Positions 56,576-64,000 of a stretch of 64,000 bases of DNA are shown here, piece by piece. The translations under genes and the position numbers were made by a program. The notes beneath the pieces are model-generated. The model was not told the DNA's origin. It saw only the letters and a list, made by a program, of their open reading frames with translations, and did no database searches. The stretch is from Scleromitrula shiraiana (lineage: Eukaryota > Ascomycota > Leotiomycetes > Helotiales > Sclerotiniaceae), in NCBI GenBank assembly GCA_028455995.1, contig JABELC010000015.1, positions 248,001 through 312,000 on the forward strand, given 5' to 3'. How positions within the stretch are numbered: position 1 is the first letter of the stretch; each line of letters begins with the position of its first letter.

Positions 56576-57552
56576 ATTGAAGGGTGTGAATGAGATGGAG
56601 ATTGAGTTTTTCGCTGTCTTTGCAACATACAACACGGAGGGATTCAAAGCTCTTTATAAAGTTCTTCTCATTGCTGATATCGCATACTCTTCGGAAGAAT
56701 ATCAATATTTAAGACACCACGGAAATATCCATGAATATTAGGTCCCGTGGATTAACCCCAATCGGAGAAAATTTCCTCAACACGTTCCATTTATCCAGGA
56801 CCCTTCTTCCTCTTACCTACTACATTCCGTAACATCAAAGAGCATTTTAGTTCCGTAGCCGTAATTGATATCGAAATGACCCATATGATGCGGATCCAAA
56901 GAACTTTGAGGAACTAATGAGGAACGAATGAGGAAGGATTATGCCATGAGAATATTTATGAGGTTGAGATATTGACAAAGGGGTCTTCCTAATAGAGATA
57001 CTATCTCCGAATCTAAAGGTGGGGTGCATTACCGAAGATTCAATCAGCCAGTCTGCTGGGAGACCCCTTCCACGATGTAAATAACCGTTCAAGTACCCTG
57101 CCTGTAGTATTGGTTTCTTCTATAAGGTGACAGTTTGATATCATTTTTTTCGTGATATGTGTTGACTAGTGGTATTTTCGCGTTTCTCTAATGGCTTGAA
57201 CTCCGGCAAAAGAACAGAAGACTAGGGCTAAATCTCTCGATCACGTCAAAACTCTTGAGAGACCGAAGAGATTCAAACTGAATTGGAAAGATAAAGTATC
57301 GTTATAACCCATGACGTTGATGTTGGAAAAACTCGAAGATGTAGAATATTGAGTGCACAGGGTTTTGGTAAAATATGGCTTGCCTAATGCGGAATAGCTT
57401 CGAAGGCCAATGCACGTGCCATTCGTATTTTTCTCAAGTTAACATTTTTGTTAACTTCTCTTCATGATATCAATTATCTCCTCTTTGCTACTCCCCGAGA
57501 GGAATAATAGAAGATAAGAGGAAGCTGCGATTACGCCCGCTGCTCATATTGA
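56576..57552. other. Upstream region of the NLP gene, no other gene seen
   Basis: The first several hundred bases should hold the NLP promoter. No recognised domain in either strand. Confidence 0.5.
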
Positions 57553-58015
57553 ATTGCATTTGTCTTTAGCTAAGTTTTTCATCTGGAAAGCAATCACAAT
57601 CTCGATCAGGGCCCTCCAAAAAGTTTTGTATTCTGCCCCATATTACTTCGGCCAAGTACAGTTTCTTCGAACTTGCTTTCGATCGTGTTTTTGACGCTTC
57701 GTACGAATGATGAACTTGATCGCCGGATATTTTTCTTCGAATCATGCTACGGCGATAAATTCTGCTGGTTGTTCAATTTAATCGGTTTAGTGACTGGTGA
57801 TGCCGGTGAAAAATGCATTTGACGGTGGAGTTCGTACGAAAGAAATCATGAAGTCATACCATTGTGACCATTTACATAAATATTGCGAAATCCAGATCAT
57901 GATTTTCCCATCACATAGCGCTTGCAATCTATTTCTCGTCACGATCGGACTTGCCCATTTGGTGTCAGTGTCAAGAAGTTTCTTCGGCAAGCACTGCTGG
58001 CCTTCCTCATCATGA
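57553..58015 (-). pseudogene. Decayed ORF with stop codons in one frame, family not recognised
   Basis: One minus-strand frame reads like protein for about 150 codons (PKKLLDTDTKWASPIVTRNR near the start; EQPAEFIAVA and FEEKYPAIKFIIRTKRQKHD further on) but is interrupted by TAA, TAA, TGA and TAA between 57790 and 57640. Three fit CAA-to-TAA and one could be TGG- or CGA-to-TGA. No frameshift is needed. I do not recognise the family. Confidence 0.3.
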
Positions 58016-58197
58016 TGTTCAATTATGTATCTTTCTCTGGAGCTTTATCTGGATAGTTCGCATTCCCACTGAGTTGCTTTTTATCAATACAGCAAGTTTT
58101 AGTCAGTATTATTTATCTCTTTATCGATTAATCATCGATCACATATATTACAAGCAATATAATAGCCACACTGGCATTGAACTTGCTGAGTTTTACT

Positions 58198-58467
58198 ATG
58201 AGGGATCCAGTCGAGAATAAAAAAGAATTTTTACTCTTACAAGGCTTGATCGGAGCTCGGTTCCTGGATGAACGAAAGGTCTTGCGAATCCTGCAACGGA
58301 CTCGCAAACTCAATTCTAGTACAAATGCTTTGCGCATACCTTCTGTCATCGACCCTGGTTCCCTTTCCCCGAGCGGCACAGATGCATTGCGACTCGCGTC
58401 TGCCCAGAGGCAAGCAAAAAGTAGGGAATTCCTGAAAGTTATCGTAGACGAGCATGTGGCTAAGTAG
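58198..58467 (+). CDS. Small ORF of 89 residues, unrecognised
   Basis: ATG at 58198 (MRDPVENKKEFLLLQGLIGA), stop TAG at 58465-58467. Charged, Leu/Arg-rich with a Ser/Pro linker; codon usage looks like coding sequence. It precedes the methyltransferase by 220 bp on the same strand and might be an N-terminal exon of that gene, but I could not place a frame-consistent junction. Confidence 0.35.
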   Translation: MRDPVENKKEFLLLQGLIGARFLDERKVLRILQRTRKLNSSTNALRIPSVIDPGSLSPSGTDALRLASAQRQAKSREFLKVIVDEHVAK

Positions 58468-58691
58468 GGATAGAATTAATTTCAAGCGGATTCTGTTCAT
58501 CTAGCCAGACATGTCACGCATTACGCCAGATCTGTAAAGATTTTGGCTATAAATCCGTAGGAAAGGCACACTTAATTGTAAGTCCACATTACTTCACTTA
58601 TAATTTGTTGAATGAGAGACTCCTATGCTAATCCACAAGTAGTATACCTTTGCTCGCCAAATTATTTCGGGTTTTCACTTAACCCCTCTAG

Positions 58692-59924
58692 TTAATTATA
58701 CCTTCAAACAAATACGTATTCATGAATTGGCATACTATGATACTGCACTTAGTCAAGTAAAGACACGTGATCAGAAGCTGTTAGATTTGGGTTGTGGTAT
58801 TGGACAAAATACACGGAAGTTGCTTCGTGATGGGGCTCCGAAATACTCTATTTTTGCAATGGATACTGATTTTGCGTTTTTCATTGGATTGGCCATGTTT
58901 CAAGACTATGAGAATTTTGATGGTAATTTTCTGCGAGTAAAAGATATCCACCACAATCCACCGCAATTGTATCAGTGGAATAAGCAATTTGGAGTTATAC
59001 ATAGCTCCTATTTTCTTGAACGATTTGAATTCAGTGTTCAACGCAATATGTGGATTTTCATATTGAACCGTAGGCATATCCGTTTCTTTGAACATTTAAT
59101 CCTGATTACCTCAGATCTTTTATAGGTTTCGAGGCTGAAATTAATCACTCATTCTTATGTCAAAACATTCTTACTGACTTTCAAATGATCCAGTTCTTAC
59201 AGGCGAACCTGATAATCTGATAATAGGTTGTCAAGTTGGGGCGAGAAGGCAACACGTTCACACCTGCAGTGCAGGGAATATTAAGCTATACAAGCATGAC
59301 CCAGGTAGTTTCAGAGATATGTGGAAAACCGTTTGTGAACTCACTGGGAGCGAGTGGAATTTTGAAATTGACTTGCAACAAGATTGTAGGCTGGCAAAAT
59401 CAACTGGGGACACAACGGATATGACTTTGACTTTTGCAATGCGAAGAAAGTCCGAGGAACCGCTAGGAATTACTGATACAGCCGCTCGAAATAATCAAGC
59501 TGGGGCTCGTATGGGTGATCAAACAAACCTACAAGAAAACATTTCGCAACCAACCCAAGCACGTGTACAGCCTTCATTCCAACATCTCTCAAACGCTTCG
59601 AATTTTGCTTCGGGCTTCTCAATCCTGTATGCCGGTAACTCAAGAACGACGCCATCTACTGCTCGCACTCCACAAGTCGTGAACATGCCTCAAGTCTCAG
59701 CCCCGGTCGCTCCATTCTCGGCACTTGTTCCAAACCTATTGAACCCTACAACCAATTTCAATCCAAAAGCTCCCGCGTGGATTCCCAATGAGCCTCTAAC
59801 TTCAGCTCCTCAAGGTGATCCCAACAAGACACAATTTTTAACCCATTCCGACTGGCGAGATTGGGTTGACAACCATGAACTATATGTGGATAATTATTGG
59901 ATGCAGCGGATGTTGAACTTGTGA
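58692..59924 (+). CDS. SAM-dependent methyltransferase with long C-terminal tail, 5' end unresolved
   Basis: The supported exons are 58692-59069 and 59194-59924, the first preceded by a CTAG acceptor. A 124-nt intron (donor GTAGGC, acceptor CCAG) joins them in frame and brings a hydrophobic stretch next to EPDNLIIGCQVG, the order seen in fungal secondary-metabolism-type class I methyltransferases. SAM motif I is LLDLGCGIGQNTRKLL, preceded by YYDTALSQVK. Later blocks are FGVIHSSYFLERF, HDPGSFRDMWKTVCELTGSEW and a terminal TLTFAMRRK. A tail of about 150 residues rich in Asn, Thr, Pro and Ala follows, ending in HSDWRDWVDNHELYVDNYWM; this is not part of the family's usual fold. The first exon lacks an ATG in a sensible place, so a 5' exon is missing or the gene is decayed. 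The substrate cannot be predicted. Confidence 0.6.
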
Positions 59925-61868
59925 AGCTGGGCATTTTTTTTGCGATTGAATTCCTCTTCGGCTTATGTGTCTATCAGTTAAAGTGTAGGTCATTATGTTG
60001 TATATCAGCGTCGTACGGGAGTTTCGAAATAGATAGTTTAGTCTATACAGCGAAAAAGCTTTTTTAATGGATACGTTACTACCACATGAGCACTGCACTG
60101 TGAAACCAGTCCGAAAGTTTACAATTGCGCCCTCTTGATTTGGATTTCACCAGTCACAGAGGTTCACATTAGATTTACTTGTCGTTTACTCCGAGCATCC
60201 TTTTCCTGCTTTGTGCAACATTTAACGAGAATTGATTGGACAACGCGGAGAGATAGTATGACATGCATGGCAAAAAACGTACATAGATACCGCAGGTACC
60301 CGAAGCATAGTTCTTACGCCCTCAAACCGGCGAACTTTATGTGTATCAATCAAGAACTACGGGCAACCATTCAATTCGATGAACATGCAGATTATCGAAA
60401 TTAAACGCGCCGAACCAAGACGATATCTCTTTTTTCATCGCCACCACTGTATATATACCGCATCAAAACAATCAAATCAAGCGGACCTGCATGGGAACCA
60501 TCCGAGGCAGCAGAAAAAACTTTGACATCGCCACCTTGTAAGAAAGGGAGTTAGCCTCGCAGTCAACCCCACAGATCCACTCCCCGTTCGCTAAGACATA
60601 ATGCCCAATCGGAGAGTATTATTTTATTTTGAGATGCCTTTTTCCTCTGGGGAGCAGGGGTAGATAATGCCAGAAAGGAATGAGATGGGGAAGGTTCGAG
60701 ACTTCTGAGAGGTTCATTCGTGGTTTTGGAATCGCTTGTTTCTTTCGGTCGTATCAATAAGAAATTTAATACCTTGACGGAATGGCACTGAAGTTAAGAC
60801 ATGTGAAAATATAGTATTTCAGGGTCATGATAATGCATGTGCAACAGCATGCACACTGCAGGTCGCACAGTATACTGTATACTGTACTTCGCTGCCCAAA
60901 AGATTTAGCGTGTCTTGGGTATCTGGATATCATGTTTCCAGCCCATGGGGCAACCAACAATAATTGGGCAGCCTTGACTCCATCATTCCTTTTCCGGCAC
61001 TTCTCCACTATCTACTTCCATGGGAGCGAACCAAATACGCTTGATACGAAACTCGGATATCTCCAGCACAGATAAAATTCCGCACCAAGCTTCAAATTGT
61101 CTAACGATATCTCGAAGGAGTGAAATTAAGAGTAAATCTCGGCTTCCTCGGTGAAGGATTTTCGTTTCGTTATCAGTGCACGTACTTTAGATTTCAACCC
61201 GAGAACAGGTAATATAGAAGGGCCGAAAAGCAACGGGGGGAGAGGATGCAAAATTTTGTTGCCTTCTGAGAGGTGAGTGTAAATGTTTTCTTTCATTTAC
61301 TGAACAACTAAAAAAGCTACCTATGTGATGATCAAGGTTCTCTGATCTTATTTTCCCACAAATCAATGCTCATCAATCCCAAGGTATAGTAAATACATGT
61401 AACCAGTATAACTCCTAGATGCTCCTCTGACCATAGGTAGGTCGTTCGTGCGCCAAATTCAAATAGATATTATGTATAATACAAAATGTTCAACCCATTC
61501 CTGCTTATGAACATATGAGATTCTCTATCTCCCAATTTTGATTCTTTTGCCTTTGAAATGACGTGAAAATGTGTTATTTACAACAAATGTTGAAGTGATC
61601 CCATGCTAAATGAGCATTGTGTTTTGATACGGGATCTGTTTCTCCCACTGCTTTCTGAGAGATTTCCTTGTGTCGTGTGAACGCAATAGATACAGTTGTC
61701 ATAGTTCTGTTCCAAAACATTGTTTCGTAAGATTTGTTTCCGCTTGAACGAATGTCCATTTCCATAATGTGAAGTAGAGCGACTCCTCCTCTGAGATTCG
61801 GTTTTAGCGACAGTTATCTGTCCACCCCCGAGTAAGTTCCATGCAGGTATGCCGTTCTTCGTCACCAT
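59925..61868. other. Region without a supported gene
   Basis: Short open frames on both strands (for example 60135-60404 and 60563-60757) show no domain or matched splice sites. TATACTGTATACTGTA at 60869-60884 is a short repeat. Confidence 0.45.
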
Positions 61869-62777
61869 TCAGCCTGTACTTCGTGGTCTCTGACCCGGAG
61901 AAATCCCTCTCATCCCATAAGTATATTCCCACTGACTGACCACGTATGGCGGGGGTGGTGAACGTGCAGCCGGAGAAGTAGGGGACGATAGCGAGAGCAT
62001 AGGGGGCGATTCTGGAACATTCGACCTTACAGCCCATCCAATACTTCTCGGTCCCCTAGGCATACCGCCAACACTATCCCACCTCCATGGATCCAACGCA
62101 TCATGACTCAAACTATCCACCGTCATCATAGCCTGTTGCAATTCGGATAAATCTCGTACTCTTCGGGGGTCTTCTAATCGTCGTGGCGGTTGAGCTTCGA
62201 CGCTCGCTCGCGACGGCCTAACTGGGGTTGGTTCTCCGGCGTTCCAATATGATGATGGTGTCGACCATGGTAAATCGGCATCTCCAAGACGAAATCTTCC
62301 AGGTGTTGATGGTAACGGCGGTCGTTCTGGGATCTCTGGTTGAGTCGGAGGAAAATATACTAGGGTCTCTACTGTACTCATAGGACTGACAGGACTAATA
62401 GGGCTGACGGGGCTAACAGGACTGATAGGACCACTTCTATCAATCAGACTGGGTGGAGCCGAACTTCCTCTCTCGCATGAATCCGTCTTGATAGACAGCC
62501 TTCGGCTTCGTTCAGGCTGTCTTTGTTGATAGATAGGAGACTGATTCGCTTGGCGATGACCTGGAATTAAGATCGATGGTACTGATGAGTTTTGTACTCG
62601 CGTATTTAATTTTTGCTTCATATTGTTTGATCCGTATCCCAACGACCCCCCATATAATTTTTGGCTGTCTGACATCGACACTCTGAATTCAACGTTGGCA
62701 TAGGCACCTGGTGTACCTGACCAACGTGAAGCTTGTGGTGCTCTCGGGGGATATGGCGCATTCCAGGAGTTTGCCAT
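61869..62777 (-). CDS. Proline/serine-rich disordered protein with PY motif
   Basis: Single minus-strand frame of 302 residues from ATG 62777 (MANSWNAPYPPRAPQASRWS). There is no signal peptide, membrane segment or folded domain. Features: a VSP repeat (PISPVSPVSPISPVSP, about 115-131) resembling proline-directed kinase sites, ERPPLPSTPG as a possible SH3 ligand, and SPPPPYVVSQW near residue 277 as a PY-type WW ligand of the kind that recruits Rsp5-like ubiquitin ligases. Codon use is balanced and there are no microsatellite runs, supporting a real gene. Extra exons cannot be excluded. The adaptor role is inference. Confidence 0.55.
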   Translation of the reverse strand: MANSWNAPYPPRAPQASRWSGTPGAYANVEFRVSMSDSQKLYGGSLGYGSNNMKQKLNTRVQNSSVPSILIPGHRQANQSPIYQQRQPERSRRLSIKTDSCERGSSAPPSLIDRSGPISPVSPVSPISPVSPMSTVETLVYFPPTQPEIPERPPLPSTPGRFRLGDADLPWSTPSSYWNAGEPTPVRPSRASVEAQPPRRLEDPRRVRDLSELQQAMMTVDSLSHDALDPWRWDSVGGMPRGPRSIGWAVRSNVPESPPMLSLSSPTSPAARSPPPPYVVSQWEYTYGMRGISPGQRPRSTG

Positions 62778-64000
62778 TCTTCAGGAAATCAATCAAATTT
62801 TGATCGACAAATATTGTTAAGATATTCAGTCTTTAAGACTGGGTCTTTGGATCCGCAATGGTAAGAAATAGTTCGGATGAAATGGGGGACTAAGAGGATT
62901 ATGACCTTATCAAGAACCTACTGATATGTATGTACCTAAATCAAATCTGACGAATAACAAAATATTTATATGGTCTCCGGCAGACAGGACCTTGCTTCGC
63001 CCAAGTTGGAGAGGGGCTTCAGGCCCGCTTATTGTGCCGCCTTTGTACTAAGGTCGTAGGTACGTAACGAAAGAGCAACGAAGGATGCAGGGGTATGGTA
63101 GAGTGAGGCTTAGTATGTATGCATGATGTCGTTCACGTTGGAATTTCAACGAATAATGGCGGGTCATTGCGCGCGCGACCGACCTTGACTTTCGATCAAT
63201 GGAAACCTTTGTAGAATACTTACAGGGTGGAAATTGCCAATATAGGTATGTAGTAAGAGGCCTGTTGAATGGATTTGGGGAAGATCCACAGAATACACTG
63301 AGCTTCTAACCAAATATGGGCTTTCGAGCTCTTAGGGATTATTGTCTTACAAATAAAGGGAAGTTGTTTGATGTGTTTTTGTTGTCGTGAAAGGTATCAA
63401 TTTCTTGTTCAATGACACAACTAATACAGTACTCTAATGGGGGTGAAAATTAGTAGCACATCTCCCCCATCTTTCAGAATTACCCTTGGAAGGAAGTGGA
63501 TCAATTGGATACAGTTACACCATCGATCATTCGCTACAAAAATTTTAGGAGCTAAGCTCGGATAATTGTACGCCTCGGAGGCGGCTGGCGACTCCTTAAT
63601 TTTTCCCCCTTCCGCTGTCAAATAAAGGCTCTCATAATGGGTCTCGTAGGAATGTTGGTATAAGATCATCTATATGTGAATCGTTCAGCCACGAGGATTA
63701 CTTACCATTTCAGTTCTGACAGACTTAAAGATGGCGATGCACATAACTGCGGATGATTTTTTATCTTCCGTTTGCTAAGTGGCTGATATTTGTATCCTTT
63801 TTACCATGGCTGTGGGGACCAACATACATAAACCAACAATCCACATATTATGGGTCGGATATATGGTTATCGAATCGATCGCGTCTATTCCCATTCTAAA
63901 TTTAAGAAGTATCAATAATAGATGCTTGAAGTCGGGGACCAACTCGTATGAATTTGCCATCTAGTAAGACTTACATGATCACGGAGGTTAGGCTCTACTA
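62778..64000. other. Region without a supported gene
   Basis: Promoter side of the minus-strand gene starting at 62777, then ordinary sequence. Open frames at 63421-63669 and around 63775-63964 have no domain and the latter overlap on opposite strands. Confidence 0.45.

Noticed and set aside
58690..59203. Methyltransferase as a simple pseudogene
   Set aside because: A 124-nt intron with acceptable splice sites joins both halves in frame, so decay is not required; only the 5' end stays unresolved.

Overview
The window is nuclear DNA of a filamentous ascomycete. Genes have short GT-AG introns with CTAAC branch sites and lie between long microsatellite-rich spacers. The gene set (White Collar 1, a mitochondrial GatB, a 2EXR protein, a DUF6594 protein, a WSC/mucin-like secreted protein, an NLP cytolysin) fits a plant-associated fungus, most likely of the Leotiomycetes (Botrytis/Sclerotinia relatives). 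That placement is an inference from protein families only.

Layout. 1-8.5 kb: the blue-light receptor gene WC-1, with upstream ORFs and one 616-nt intron, then repeat-rich spacer. 8.5-11 kb: a decayed dipeptidyl peptidase III gene. 13-21.4 kb: a two-exon membrane protein, two membrane/coiled-coil proteins (one broken) and a 2EXR protein. 21.4-26.3 kb: an AT-rich island bounded by ~210-bp direct repeats and holding a ~977-bp foldback element with TA flanks. 26.3-28.7 kb: a two-exon DUF6594 membrane protein. 28.7-36.4 kb: GatB between spacers with a ~418-bp TTTA array and a second, partial copy of the foldback element. 38.8-42.4 kb: two small genes with matching exon structure. 42.8-47.7 kb: a giant Ser-rich WSC protein. 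49.3-50.8 kb: a decayed C2H2 zinc-finger gene. 52.8-53.4 kb: a small two-exon gene. 54.9-56.6 kb: a small secreted protein and an intact three-exon NLP, convergent. 57.5-60 kb: a gene relic, a small ORF and a SAM methyltransferase. 61.9-62.8 kb: a disordered protein.

The most unusual signal is in the spacers. Four 8-mers are strongly over-represented: TACTAGTA, AACTTGAA, GACTCGGA and CACTGGCA. All obey one formula, XA-C-T-X'-G-XA, with X' the complement of X: a dinucleotide XA duplicated around the 4-mer CTX'G. Comparing the two foldback copies by eye shows exact 6-nt gains of CTAGTA or CTTGAA in the younger-looking copy, so these are insertions. TACTAGTA is also what would remain if a TA-inserting element with ends CT...AG (as the foldback element has) left two bases of each end on excision. 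All four variants can occur together within 130 bp, and insertions can stack into 6-bp tandem arrays.

A second theme is gene decay by C-to-T nonsense changes (CAA/CAG/CGA to stop) in at least three relics, consistent with repeat-induced point mutation (RIP).
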